A DNA stretch of 64,000 nt from an uncultured Bacteroides sp. (GTDB taxonomy: Bacteria; Bacteroidota; Bacteroidia; Bacteroidales; Bacteroidaceae). The translations under genes and the position numbers were made by a program. Positions 42,700 to 53,000 of the stretch are shown here, piece by piece; the stretch's first letter is position 1, and each line of letters opens with the position of its first letter. Under the pieces are notes generated by a model. The model saw nothing but the letters and a program-made list of their open reading frames with translations, made no database searches and had not been told where the DNA came from. Where the stretch lies: assembly GCF_902491285.1 (NCBI RefSeq), contig NZ_CABUHK010000017.1, positions 11,178 through 75,177 of the forward strand, in the 5' to 3' direction.

Positions 42700-45177
42700 A
42701 TGAAGATGAATAAAACTATGTTGTTGGAGAAGATAGCAACCCGTTCGGGAGTATCAGTAGATGAATGTGGGGTAGTGCTTAAAACGTTGGAAAGAGTGTT
42801 GAGCGAAGAACTCACACGGAAGATGTATCGTTATGGGGGGTGGATACTCTTATTAATTGCTTTATTGGTGTCCGTAGCTGCTTTCGGGCAGACATCGGAA
42901 CGGAAAAGCCGCCCCGTTCAGACGATTCGCGGGATTGTAGTCGACGGAGACTCGAAGTATCCTATACCGTATGCTACGGTGAAGTTGGCAGGCACAGAAG
43001 GAATGGGGACGACAACGGACAGTCTCGGACGTTTCGCCATCCGGCAAGTCCCTGTCGGACGGCATACGGTAGAGGCAGCCTTTATGGGCTATGAAACCGG
43101 TGTTTTTAGGGAAATACTAGTGACTTCCGCCAAAGAAATCTACTTGGAGATACCTCTGAAAGAGAGTGTGAACGAACTGAATGAAGTAGTAGTTCGCGCC
43201 CGGACGAACAAAGAAGAAGCGATGAACAAAATGGCTACCACCGGAGCACGTATGTTGAGCGTGGAAGAGGCAAGCCGTTATGCGGGCGGATTTGACGACC
43301 CTGCACGCCTGGTTTCCGCTTTTGCCGGAGTAGCTCCCAGTGTTTCCTCGAATGGGATTTCCATTCATGGCAATGCTCCCCATCTGTTGCAATGGAGACT
43401 GGAAGACGTAGAAATCCCTAATCCGAATCATTTTGCGGATATAGCCACGTTAGGCGGCGGAATCCTTTCTTCCCTTAGCTCGCAAGTACTCGGAAATTCC
43501 GATTTCTTCACCGGAGCTTTCCCGGCGGAATATGGAAATGCTGTATCCGGCGTGTTTGACATGAAGTTGCGCAACGGAAACAACCAGAAGAATGAAAATA
43601 CCATCCAGGTAGGAATCATGGGCATTGACGTCGCATCCGAAGGTCCTTTGAGCAAGAAACATAAAGCATCGTATATCTTCAACTACCGTTACTCCACCAC
43701 TGGACTGCTCAATCTTGACGGAGGAACAATGGACTATCAGGACTTGAACTTCAAACTTAACTTCCCGACGCAGAAAGCCGGAACTTTCTCCATCTGGGGA
43801 ACCAGCCTGATAGACAAATTTAAAAGCGACATGGAGAAGAATACTGAAAAATGGGAGTATCTTGGCGACCGCAGCGAGTCACGCGACAAGCAATATATGG
43901 CAGCCGGCGGTATCAGCCACCGCTATTTCTTCAATAGCGACGCATCACTGAAAACAACCGTTGCCGCCACCTACTCGCAACTGGACGGCGGGGCGTCCAT
44001 GTTCAACCATGCTTTGGAATCCACTCCCTATATGGACTTGGAATCGAAACATACCAACCTGATACTGACCAGTACCTTCAACCGTAAATTCAGTAACCGG
44101 TTCACCAATAAGACAGGCTTCACCTACAACGCCATGTTCTATAATATGAACCTCGCCATCGCCCCTTATGAAGCCCATCTGCTGGAAACCGTCTCACAAG
44201 GTGACGGCAGTACGAGCCTGATTTCCGCCTACAACAGTTCCTCTGTCGGACTGGGCGACCGCTGGACTCTCAACGCCGGCATCTACGGACAATTTCTGAC
44301 CCTGAACAATAAATGGTCTGTCGAACCCCGTGCCGGTCTGAAATGGCAAGCCACCCCGAAAGCTACTTTTGCCATCGCTTACGGAATGTACAGCCGCATG
44401 GAAAAAATGGACGTCTATTTTGTAAAGACGAAAACCACAGGCGACAAGTCCGTCAACAAAGACCTCGACTTCACGAAAGCCCAGCACATTATGTTATCTT
44501 TCGGCTACAAGATTTCCAACCGTATGAATCTGAAAATAGAACCGTATATCCAGTTCCTGCACGACGTTCCTGTAATGGCGGACAGCTCTTATTCCGTGCT
44601 CAACCGCTCTGACTTCTACGTGGAAGACGCCCTTGTCAACAAAGGAAAAGGCCGTAACATCGGAATCGACATCACCCTCGAACGCTTCTTGGAGAAAGGA
44701 TTCTATTACATGATTTCCGGCTCCCTGTTCGATTCCCGCTACCGTGGTGGAGACGGAAAATGGTACAACACGAAGTTCAACCGGAACTATGTCATCAACG
44801 GACTTGTCGGCAAAGAATGGATGTTGGGACGCAACAAGCAGAATATCCTTAGCGTCAATCTGAAGCTGACCTTACAAGGCGGCGACCGCTATTCCCCGAT
44901 TAACGTGGAAGCGACGATGAACCACCCCGACAAAGAAGTGCAGTATGACGAAACAAGAGCATTCTCCAAACAATATTCCCCCATGTTTATCGGCAACTAC
45001 ACCGTCAGCTACCGTATCAACAAGAAGAAAGTATCCCATGAGTTTGCCGTAAAAGGACTGAACTTTACCGGAGCGAAAGAGCACTACGGACATGAATATA
45101 ACGTGAAAACCGGAAAGATTGATGTCAGCAACGGTTCCACGATACTGACAAATGTGAGTTATAAACTTGAATTTTAG
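42700..45177 (+). CDS. TonB-dependent receptor with HU-like N-terminal extension
   Basis: An 825-residue protein. Residues 3-41 (MNKTMLLEKIATRSGVSVDE, then CGVVLKTLERVLSEEL) look like the first two helices of an HU/IHF-type DNA-binding protein. A signal-peptide-like stretch begins at Met42 (MYRYGGWILLLIALLVSVAA), followed by a carboxypeptidase-regulatory-like domain (IRGIVVDGDSKYPIPYATVKL), a plug domain and a barrel that ends in SYKLEF. Translation could also start at ATG 42823, giving an ordinary receptor; no clear ribosome site decides. It has no SusD partner. Two LytS-type genes and a response regulator follow in the same direction, so it may take part in a sensing system. Confidence 0.85.
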   Translation: MKMNKTMLLEKIATRSGVSVDECGVVLKTLERVLSEELTRKMYRYGGWILLLIALLVSVAAFGQTSERKSRPVQTIRGIVVDGDSKYPIPYATVKLAGTEGMGTTTDSLGRFAIRQVPVGRHTVEAAFMGYETGVFREILVTSAKEIYLEIPLKESVNELNEVVVRARTNKEEAMNKMATTGARMLSVEEASRYAGGFDDPARLVSAFAGVAPSVSSNGISIHGNAPHLLQWRLEDVEIPNPNHFADIATLGGGILSSLSSQVLGNSDFFTGAFPAEYGNAVSGVFDMKLRNGNNQKNENTIQVGIMGIDVASEGPLSKKHKASYIFNYRYSTTGLLNLDGGTMDYQDLNFKLNFPTQKAGTFSIWGTSLIDKFKSDMEKNTEKWEYLGDRSESRDKQYMAAGGISHRYFFNSDASLKTTVAATYSQLDGGASMFNHALESTPYMDLESKHTNLILTSTFNRKFSNRFTNKTGFTYNAMFYNMNLAIAPYEAHLLETVSQGDGSTSLISAYNSSSVGLGDRWTLNAGIYGQFLTLNNKWSVEPRAGLKWQATPKATFAIAYGMYSRMEKMDVYFVKTKTTGDKSVNKDLDFTKAQHIMLSFGYKISNRMNLKIEPYIQFLHDVPVMADSSYSVLNRSDFYVEDALVNKGKGRNIGIDITLERFLEKGFYYMISGSLFDSRYRGGDGKWYNTKFNRNYVINGLVGKEWMLGRNKQNILSVNLKLTLQGGDRYSPINVEATMNHPDKEVQYDETRAFSKQYSPMFIGNYTVSYRINKKKVSHEFAVKGLNFTGAKEHYGHEYNVKTGKIDVSNGSTILTNVSYKLEF

Positions 45178-45264
45178 CCAAAGGGTATAGAAGCCTTACC
45201 GGAAAAAGCTTTATCTTCGTGCCCGGGAAGCCGTGTACGCTGGGAATAGCAGATTCCGGTAACA

Positions 45265-46392
45265 ATGTATTCCTTAATAAATCCCTTAATAAAGCGTATG
45301 GCAACCGAATCAATGGCAACAAGCAATATCGCAACAGGCAATGACTCTGCCTTTTTATATAAATTACTCGTCAGTCCGGAATTCCGGTGGGTACGGTATC
45401 TGGTGCTCATTATGGTGCTGGGTACTATTTCCTTCAATCAGGTCTTTATTCTTTTTATGGACTACCGGGAGATATTGGGCGACTGGATTTATATATTTAC
45501 TTTCATCTACCTGCTCACCTATGTCGCTGTCGTCTGTCTGAACCTCTTTTGGCTGTTCCCGAAATTCCTGCTGAAAAGGCGTTACCTCGCCTATTCATTC
45601 TTACTCTCTGCTGCAATGGTAATTGCGCTGTTGATACAGATGATAGTAGAATATCTGGCTTATTCTCACTGGCCGGAACTCCATGCACGGGGGGCCTACT
45701 TTTCAGTCCCCATGATAATGGACTATATCTCTTCTTTTATACTGTCGACGCTTTGCATGATAGGCGGAACGATGACCGTGCTCCTGAAAGAATGGATGAT
45801 AGACCATCAGCGCGTCTCGCAAATGGAGAAAGCCCACGTGCTTTCCGAAGTGGAGCAACTGAAAGAACAAGTCAGCCCGGAACTCCTCTTCAAGACCTTG
45901 CATCATTCGGGAGAACTGACATTAAGCGAGCCGGATAAGGCGTCGAAAATGCTGATGAAGTTGAGCCAGTTGCTTCGTTACCAACTCTATGATTGTAGCC
46001 GGCAGAAAGTGCTTCTTAGCAGTGAAATCGCTTTTCTCACCAATTATCTGACATTGGAACAGGGTTCATCGGCGAGATTGAACTATGAACTTACTTCGGA
46101 AGGAGAAGTGAACAGAATGTTGGTTCCGCCTTTGCTTTTCATCCCTTTTGTGCAGTATGTCGTAAAGTTGCTGCACGAACGGCAGCTATCGGCTTCCGTT
46201 TCCTTAAAAATCCATTTGCAAGCGGAGAGGGGTACGGTTATATTCACTTGCCTTTGCCCGGAACTTGACCTCTCTGCGGGCAAAGGACTGGAGCGAATCA
46301 GGCAAAGACTGAACTTGCTGTATGGCAACCGTTACGAACTGTTATTGACAACGAAGTGCATACGACTGGAACTGAAAGGGGCTGAAGCATGA
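45265..46392 (+). CDS. Degenerate LytS-type sensor kinase (pseudokinase)
   Basis: A 375-residue paralogue of the next protein with four N-terminal membrane helices (about 45-180) and a His_kinase/HATPase-like end. The phospho-acceptor motif, NPHFLF in the neighbour, is SPELLF here (Glu206 instead of His). The ATP-binding N-box VENAVKH is VQYVVKL, and the G-box GIGLANI is GKGLERI. It should therefore not phosphorylate itself and probably acts as a partner or ligand sensor for the intact kinase. Start among ATG 45265, 45298 or 45313 is uncertain. The stop overlaps the next start (ATGA). Confidence 0.85.
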   Translation: MYSLINPLIKRMATESMATSNIATGNDSAFLYKLLVSPEFRWVRYLVLIMVLGTISFNQVFILFMDYREILGDWIYIFTFIYLLTYVAVVCLNLFWLFPKFLLKRRYLAYSFLLSAAMVIALLIQMIVEYLAYSHWPELHARGAYFSVPMIMDYISSFILSTLCMIGGTMTVLLKEWMIDHQRVSQMEKAHVLSEVEQLKEQVSPELLFKTLHHSGELTLSEPDKASKMLMKLSQLLRYQLYDCSRQKVLLSSEIAFLTNYLTLEQGSSARLNYELTSEGEVNRMLVPPLLFIPFVQYVVKLLHERQLSASVSLKIHLQAERGTVIFTCLCPELDLSAGKGLERIRQRLNLLYGNRYELLLTTKCIRLELKGAEA

Positions 46393-47432
46393 CAATCAAT
46401 TCTTTTCTGCTAAGTCCTCATTGCAGGATACACAGGCATCTCCTGTTGCAATCGGCTGTCCTGCTGATTACAATCAATGTATTTTGGTACGAGCCTTTGC
46501 AAATCGTCTCTTTTTGGAAACGGTTGGCCGGATGCCTGGTCTACTTTTTGTCTATGGACGCGGTGATATATGCGAACTTGTATTTATTAGTACCCCGTTT
46601 CCTGCTGAAGAATCGTTTCGGCAGTTATATCGGGGCTGCCATATTAACGAATCTAGTGGTAATCACTTTTCTTTCGATTACCCAGGGGGCACTTTTTGAA
46701 GTGATTCTGCCCGTTAGGAATCCCGACGGATTTGCTACATTTATCAATGCCTTCTCGGGGATACTTACGATGGGATTTGTCACGGCAGGCTCGGCAGCCA
46801 TATCACTGTTCACCCATTGGCTGCGCTACAACCTGCGCATTGACGAACTGGAATCCACCACCTTGCAATCCGAACTGACGTTTCTCAAAAATCAGATTAA
46901 CCCGCATTTCCTTTTCAATATGTTGAATAACGCCAATGTCCTGATAAAGAGAAATCCGGAAGAGGCTTCCAAAGTCCTGTTCAAACTCGAAGATTTGCTA
47001 CGCTATCAAATCAATGACAGTTCGCGCGAAAGAGTCTCGTTAGCTTCGGATATCCGTTTCCTGAACGATTATCTGAACCTTGAAAAGATACGCCGTGATA
47101 ATTTTCGGTTCACAATGGAGCAAGAGGGGGATATTGAATCTATTTGGATTCAGCCGTTGTTGTTTATCCCTTTTGTAGAGAATGCAGTAAAACATAGTTT
47201 CGATAGCGAGCACCCTTCGTCTGTTCGTATCTCTTTCAAAGTAGACGATAACCGGTTGGAGTTTCATTGCGAAAACTCCAAACCGTTCGTTGCCGTGAGC
47301 AAAGGCAAGGTGGGCGGAATCGGACTTGCGAATATTCAGCGCAGGTTAGGGCTGTTATATCCCGACCGCTACCAACTGGAGCTAAAAGAAGATGAAACCC
47401 GCTATTCCGTAATTTTAAGTATAACATTATGA
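46389..47432 (+). CDS. LytS-type sensor histidine kinase
   Basis: A 347-residue inner membrane kinase with four N-terminal membrane helices (about 17-145) and a His_kinase domain with the acceptor His173 in LKNQINPHFLFNMLNNAN. An HATPase domain follows, with FIPFVENAVKHSF (N-box) and VGGIGLANIQRRLGLLYPDRY (G-box). It belongs to the LytS/YehU class that works with LytTR regulators, and it overlaps its regulator by 4 bp. Confidence 0.93.
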   Translation: MTINSFLLSPHCRIHRHLLLQSAVLLITINVFWYEPLQIVSFWKRLAGCLVYFLSMDAVIYANLYLLVPRFLLKNRFGSYIGAAILTNLVVITFLSITQGALFEVILPVRNPDGFATFINAFSGILTMGFVTAGSAAISLFTHWLRYNLRIDELESTTLQSELTFLKNQINPHFLFNMLNNANVLIKRNPEEASKVLFKLEDLLRYQINDSSRERVSLASDIRFLNDYLNLEKIRRDNFRFTMEQEGDIESIWIQPLLFIPFVENAVKHSFDSEHPSSVRISFKVDDNRLEFHCENSKPFVAVSKGKVGGIGLANIQRRLGLLYPDRYQLELKEDETRYSVILSITL

Positions 47433-48145
47433 ATTGTATAATAGTAGATGATGAACCGTTGGCACGCGAAGCCATGAAGTTATTGATAGAAGAGACAGGC
47501 AATCTTCAGTTGGCAGGCAGCTTTAACAGTGCCGCTACCGCTTCCGACTATATGGAGCAGCACGGAGTCGATTTAGTCTTCCTGGATATCCAGATGCCGG
47601 GGATTACGGGAATTGAATTTGCACGGACGATTTCAAAGCGGACATTGGTTATCTTCACCACCGCCTACACGGAGTATGCACTGGACAGCTACGAAGTGGA
47701 TGCCATAGACTATCTGATAAAACCTGTCGAAGCGGAACGTTTTCAAAAAGCAGTGGACAAAGCATTGGCCTATCACTCCCTGTTGTTGAAAGAAGAAAAG
47801 GAAGCCATCGAGACAATCGTCGCTGCCGAATATTTCTTTGTAAAGGCGGAACGCCGGTATTTCAAAGTCAGCTTCTCCGATATTCTCTTTATCGAAGGAC
47901 TGAAAGATTATGTCATTATCCAACTGGGCGACCAGCGCATCATCACCCGTATGAGCCTGAAAGCCATATTCGACTTATTACCTAAAGCCACTTTTCTGCG
48001 GGTAAACAAGTCATATATAGTCAATACCGCTCACATTGAATCGTTTGATAATAATGATATATTCATAAAATCGTATGAAATTGCTATCGGCAACAGCTAT
48101 CGTGATGACTTTTTCGAGGGCTTTGTAATGCGGCAAAGATTGTGA
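47429..48145 (+). CDS. LytTR-family response regulator
   Basis: A 238-residue regulator. The receiver domain (1-120) has Asp7/Asp8 in IIVDDEP, the phospho-acceptor Asp53 in LVFLDIQMPG and Lys in YLIKPV. It is followed by a LytTR DNA-binding domain (about 135-238: FFVKAERRYFKVSFSDILFIEGLKDYVII, then FLRVNKSYIVNTAHIESF). Its partners are the kinases upstream. Likely targets are the receptor operon itself and perhaps the locus downstream. Confidence 0.93.
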   Translation: MNCIIVDDEPLAREAMKLLIEETGNLQLAGSFNSAATASDYMEQHGVDLVFLDIQMPGITGIEFARTISKRTLVIFTTAYTEYALDSYEVDAIDYLIKPVEAERFQKAVDKALAYHSLLLKEEKEAIETIVAAEYFFVKAERRYFKVSFSDILFIEGLKDYVIIQLGDQRIITRMSLKAIFDLLPKATFLRVNKSYIVNTAHIESFDNNDIFIKSYEIAIGNSYRDDFFEGFVMRQRL

Positions 48146-48158
48146 TAATTCATTTTTT

Positions 48159-48190
48159 TTTGGTTAAATAATTTTCAAATGGTATATTTG
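48159..48190 (+). promoter_or_regulatory. Bacteroides-type promoter of the ECF sigma gene
   Basis: TTTG (48159-48162), a 20-nt spacer and TATATTTG (48183-48190) match the consensus fully. It lies 22 bp before the sigma factor start. Confidence 0.7.
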
Positions 48191-48211
48191 TAACCAAAAG
48201 AAAGGATATAC

Positions 48212-48760
48212 GTGATTCGCACAACTGAAAACATAAGCATTAGACTGACTGATGAAGCACAGTTCCGCTTTATATTTGACAAATATTACATAGCCCTATG
48301 TATGTTTGCCAATCAGTATGTCGAAGATGACGCGTTGGCTGCCGATATTGTTCAGGAATGTTTTGTCAAGTTGTGGCAGTTGCGGGATGATTTTATGTAT
48401 ATCCATCAGATTAAATCCTTCCTTTATACTTCTGTACGCAACAAGTCCCTGAATGAACTGGAGCATACCAAAGTCATGAACGAGTATGCCCAAAAAGTAA
48501 TGGAAATGGGCAAAGAGTCTTTCTTTCAGGACAAAGTTATCGCCGAAGAAAGCTACCGTATATTGGTGGATGCTATCGACAAACTGCCGCCCCAGATGAA
48601 AAGCATTATGCGGCTGGCTCTTGAAGGAAAAACCAACCCGGAGATTGCGGAAGCTTTGAATATTTCGGGAGAGACGGTACACTCTCAAAAGAAGATAGCC
48701 TATCGTAAATTGCGCGGATATTTGAAGGATTATTATTACCTGCTTTTCTACTTTTTATAG
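48212..48760 (+). CDS. RNA polymerase ECF-type sigma factor
   Basis: A 182-residue ECF sigma factor. Region 2 covers about residues 14-80 (FRFIFDKYYIALCMFANQYV, then AADIVQECFVKLWQLR), and region 4 about 125-175 (LPPQMKSIMRLALEGKTNPEIAEALNISGETVHSQKKIAYRKLR). The start is GTG 48212; there is no ATG nearby in this frame. It pairs with the FecR anti-sigma gene 86 bp downstream and with a SusC that carries an STN domain, the usual Bacteroides trans-envelope signalling set. Confidence 0.93.
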   Translation: MIRTTENISIRLTDEAQFRFIFDKYYIALCMFANQYVEDDALAADIVQECFVKLWQLRDDFMYIHQIKSFLYTSVRNKSLNELEHTKVMNEYAQKVMEMGKESFFQDKVIAEESYRILVDAIDKLPPQMKSIMRLALEGKTNPEIAEALNISGETVHSQKKIAYRKLRGYLKDYYYLLFYFL

Positions 48761-48845
48761 TTTCTTTTAAAAAAAATCATTTTTAATACACCCTGCTTTT
48801 CAATTCACCTGTTTTAGTATAAACAACGATTAAAACATGTGAATT

Positions 48846-50021
48846 ATGATAAACCAATATTTCTATATCGCAAGGCTTATTGCCAAATATTTATCCGAAG
48901 AAATAAAAGAAGAAGAATTGGCGGAACTGACGCAGTGGAGAAACGAATCTGCCGGAAACGAACGGCTCTTTCAGGAAATCTGCCGTGAAGAGAACATAAA
49001 GTTGAATATGCAGAAAAGGCAGGCTTTCAGTACGGAAAACGGTTGGGTAGGGGTACAGAGGAAAATACAACATCATCGTTTCAGATACCGTCTGTTGAAC
49101 GTATGCAAATATGCCGCCATCCTTATTCTTCCGTTGGCTATCGCTACTTTCGCAATTTATAAGAGTAACACTTACGATGCCCCTCATCCGGTAGCTCATG
49201 CAACGGAGCAAATCATTCCGGGCGGCAAGAAAGCCACCCTTATGCTGGATAACGGGGAGACAATCGACCTGAAATCCACTTCGGGGGTAGAGCTGAAAGA
49301 AAAAGACGGGACAGTTATCCGAGTGGACTCCACCGCATTGAATTACCGGCAGGTTCCTGACCGTTCATCCGATAAACTTGCTTATAATAAGGTAAACGTT
49401 CCTCGCGGCGGCGAATACCAGTTGACGTTGAGCGACGGAAGTAAGGTGCACTTGAACTCTATGAGTTCTATCCGCTTTCCGGTTCAGTTTGCGAAAGACT
49501 GCCGCCAGGTGGAACTGGAAGGAGAGGCCTATTTTGAAGTAAGCAAAACGGGGCATCCCTTTATTGTAAAAACCAAAGGGATGGATATCGAGGTATTGGG
49601 AACTACCTTTAATATATCCGCTTACGCAGATGAGGAATATCAGACAACGCTTGTCAGCGGCTCAGTAAGGGTACAGACAGAAAATGGAAGCAACCGGATT
49701 CTGAAACCGTCCGAACAGGCTTGCATCACTCCGGGCAGTAATCAGATAAATGTCCGCAATGTAGACACCGCATTCTACACTTCATGGATACATGGAAAGA
49801 TTAACTTCAAAGACCGTCGACTGGAAGATATTATGAAAACACTCGCCCGTTGGTATGATATGAACGTAGTCTATGGCGATGAGGCTACAAAGGAATTGCG
49901 CTTCGGCTGCTATATCAACCGCTATAATGAGATAACCCCGCTTGTGGAATTACTGGAACAGACGGGCAGGGTTTCTGTCGACGTGGAAGGAAAAACTATT
50001 AAAATATTTACTAATCATTAA
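48846..50021 (+). CDS. FecR-family anti-sigma factor
   Basis: A 391-residue inner membrane protein. The N-terminal cytoplasmic part (about 1-85) would hold the sigma factor. A membrane helix is at about 88-107 (YAAILILPLAIATFAIY). The FecR periplasmic domain has NVPRGGEYQLTLSDGSKVHLNS and VELEGEAYFEV. A C-terminal DUF4974-like domain follows (KINFKDRRLEDIMKTLARWYDMNVVY). It transmits the signal from the STN domain of the SusC at 50032 to the ECF sigma factor. Confidence 0.95.
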   Translation: MINQYFYIARLIAKYLSEEIKEEELAELTQWRNESAGNERLFQEICREENIKLNMQKRQAFSTENGWVGVQRKIQHHRFRYRLLNVCKYAAILILPLAIATFAIYKSNTYDAPHPVAHATEQIIPGGKKATLMLDNGETIDLKSTSGVELKEKDGTVIRVDSTALNYRQVPDRSSDKLAYNKVNVPRGGEYQLTLSDGSKVHLNSMSSIRFPVQFAKDCRQVELEGEAYFEVSKTGHPFIVKTKGMDIEVLGTTFNISAYADEEYQTTLVSGSVRVQTENGSNRILKPSEQACITPGSNQINVRNVDTAFYTSWIHGKINFKDRRLEDIMKTLARWYDMNVVYGDEATKELRFGCYINRYNEITPLVELLEQTGRVSVDVEGKTIKIFTNH

Positions 50022-50031
50022 TCCCTGTTTT

Positions 50032-53000
50032 ATGGAAAAACTACGTAATGTTAACCGACTGGGGAAATATGGAAGACGTCTTTGCATGACATTCCTCTTT
50101 CTCTGTATTACGACTTCAGGGCTTATGCAGGCATCAGTGTTTGCACAGGCTACCGTTACAGCCAAATTTAGAAATGTGACACTGAATGAAGTGCTTTGGG
50201 AAATTCAGAAACAAACAGACTTTACATTTATTTACAGCACAAGTGATGCGAAGAAAGTCCGGGTGGAAAACCTGAATGTGAAGAATGAACTGATTTCCGA
50301 GGTGCTCAACAAATGCCTGCAAAATAGCGGGCTGACCTATACGGTGCATGATGGAGTGATTGCCATCCGTAAGGCTGAACCGGCAAAGGGGCAAGTCGCT
50401 GCTGTACAGGAAAAGAGTTATACGATTACAGGTAAGGTGACCGAAGATAATGGCGAACCGATTATCGGAGCCAACGTGATTGTAAAAGGTACGACGAATG
50501 GTATGATGACCGACTTGAATGGTAATTTTCATTTGGAAGTAATGGATAAGAAAGTTGCTTTGGTGGTTTCTTATATCGGTTACACTTCGCAGGAAGTGGT
50601 TGTCACTCCCGGCAAGGCGGTTCATGTAGTTTTGAAAGTGGATAATAACCTGTTGGAAGAGGTGATAGTAACAGGATATGGTACTTTTAAGAAATCGGCT
50701 TATGCAGGTTCTGCCAGTATTGTAAAGACGGAAGCGGTGAAAGATGTTCCTAACGTATCATTCCAGCAGATGTTGGAGGGAGCGGCTCCCGGTGTCAGTG
50801 TGAATAGCGGTTCGGGCATACCGGGTTCGTCCACGTCTATCCGTATCCGTGGTATGGGTTCGTTCAATGCTTCCAACTCTCCGCTTTATGTAGTGGACGG
50901 TGTTCCTGTATTGTCCGGCAACATCGGTGCATCCGGCAGTGATTCCGGTTTGGACGTGATGTCTACCTTAAATACGTCTGATATCGAGAGCATTACTGTT
51001 ATCAAAGATGCTGCTGCCGCTTCGCTCTACGGTTCGCGTGCAGCAAACGGGGTGGTTATCATCACTACCAAACAGGGAAAGTCGGGCAAGCCGGTCTTCT
51101 CACTGAAATCCGACTGGGGATTTTCTAATTTCGCCATGCCTTTCCGCGAGATAATGGGCGGACAGGAACGGCGGAATATGATTCACGAAGGTTTGCGCAA
51201 TTACGCGTTATCCTACACCGGCAAAGTGGATGAGGATGCCATGGAAGAAGGGCTGCATCCGGGCATGACCGAGAATGAGGCTTGGGCGTATGCGGATGCG
51301 AACATCGACCAGTATGCACCGATACCCTGGTGCGGTTTTACGGATTGGGACGATTATCTGTTCCGTAATGGTAGTCATCAGAATTATGAGTTTTCTGCTT
51401 CCGGCGGACAGGAGAAGATTAAGTATTACACCTCTATCGGCTACATGAAGCAGGAAGGTGTTACTATCAACTCCGGACTGGAACGTGTTTCCGCCCGTTT
51501 GAACGTGGATTACCAAATGGCTAAATGGATGAATATTGGTGCCAAGATACAATTCTCAAGAGTGAATCAGGATACCTACTCGGAAGGTACTACCTATACT
51601 TCTCCCATCTACGGTACACGCAACGGTGCTACTCCTTCCGACCCTGTATGGAACGAGGACGGTACATGGAACCGTGAACTTATCAAGTTGGACGACCGTA
51701 ATCCTATGTTATCCAATTCCTTCAACTTCAAGAAAGAATATGTAACCCGCTCTTTCAATACTGTCTATGCGACTTTCGACATTTGGAAAGGCATCAAGTT
51801 TACATCGACATACAGTTATGACTTTGTGATGAACAAGTCGCGTGCATGGAAAGATCCGCGTACCAGTGACGGTGACGACGACAACGGACGTTTCAGCAAG
51901 GACTATAATGATATTACGAATATGACATGGTCTAATATCCTGACCTATCAGACCAAGTTTAAGAAGAAACACAACCTGGATTTGTTGGCAGGTTATGAAA
52001 TCAACAGCAAGGAATCGGACGGATTGGGTGCTACCATTTCCAACTTCGCACGCTGGGATAAGCCGGAGATAAACAATGGTGTGGTCTATCAAAGTATGGG
52101 CGGTTCCAACAAGGCGACCCGCATTGTCTCTTATATCACACGTGCCAACTACGATTACGATAATAAATATTATTTGGGCGCCAGTTGGAGAACGGACGGA
52201 AGTTCACGTTTGGCAAGAGAGAACCGTTGGGGAAACTTCTGGTCGGTATCGGGAGCATGGAGAGTCAGTTCCGAGAACTTTATGAAACCTGTTCAGGATT
52301 GGTTGAGCGATTTGAAACTCAGGGTGTCTTATGGTGTGAACGGAACGTTGCCTTCTTCCTACTACGGCTATTTGGGATTGAGCAGCCTCACCAGCAACTA
52401 CAATAATAATCCGGGCATATCGCAGTCGCAACTGGAGAACAAGGAACTGACCTGGGAAACCAACTATAACTTCAACTCCGGCATTGACTTGGGATTTTTC
52501 GACAACAGACTGAGTGTTACGTTTGAATATTATATCCGTACCACGAAGAACTTGCTTTACAGCCGTCCGTTGTCTTTGTCTACCGGCTTCTCCAGCTACC
52601 TTTCCAACATCGGCAAATTGCAGAATAAGGGTTATGAACTGGAAATCCGTTCAACGAATATCGAAACGAAGAATTTCCGTTGGAGCAGCAGCCTGAACCT
52701 GGGACACAACTCCAATAAGATATTGAAGCTGGACGGTGACTTGAAGCAAGTGACTAGCGGAACGACTATACATAAGGTGGGCTTGCCTTATTCTACCTAT
52801 TATATGATTGAATTTGCAGGCATCGATCCGGCAGACGGTGAGCCGATGTTCTATAAAAATTCGACAGACGAGAACGGAAAACTGAACAAGGAGACCACCA
52901 AAGACCCGCGTAAGGCGGAAAAAGTAATTTTGCAATGTGCAGATCCTACTATTACCGGTGGCTTTGGCAACAGCCTTTCCTACAAATGGTTTGACTTGAA

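Noticed and set aside
42483..42713. 76-codon plus-strand frame after the last cassette
   Set aside because: It starts inside site 15, has no family similarity and overlaps the receptor start; probably chance.
49942..50031. Upstream extension of the SusC at 50032
   Set aside because: It overlaps fecR and precedes a clear signal-peptide start at ATG 50032.
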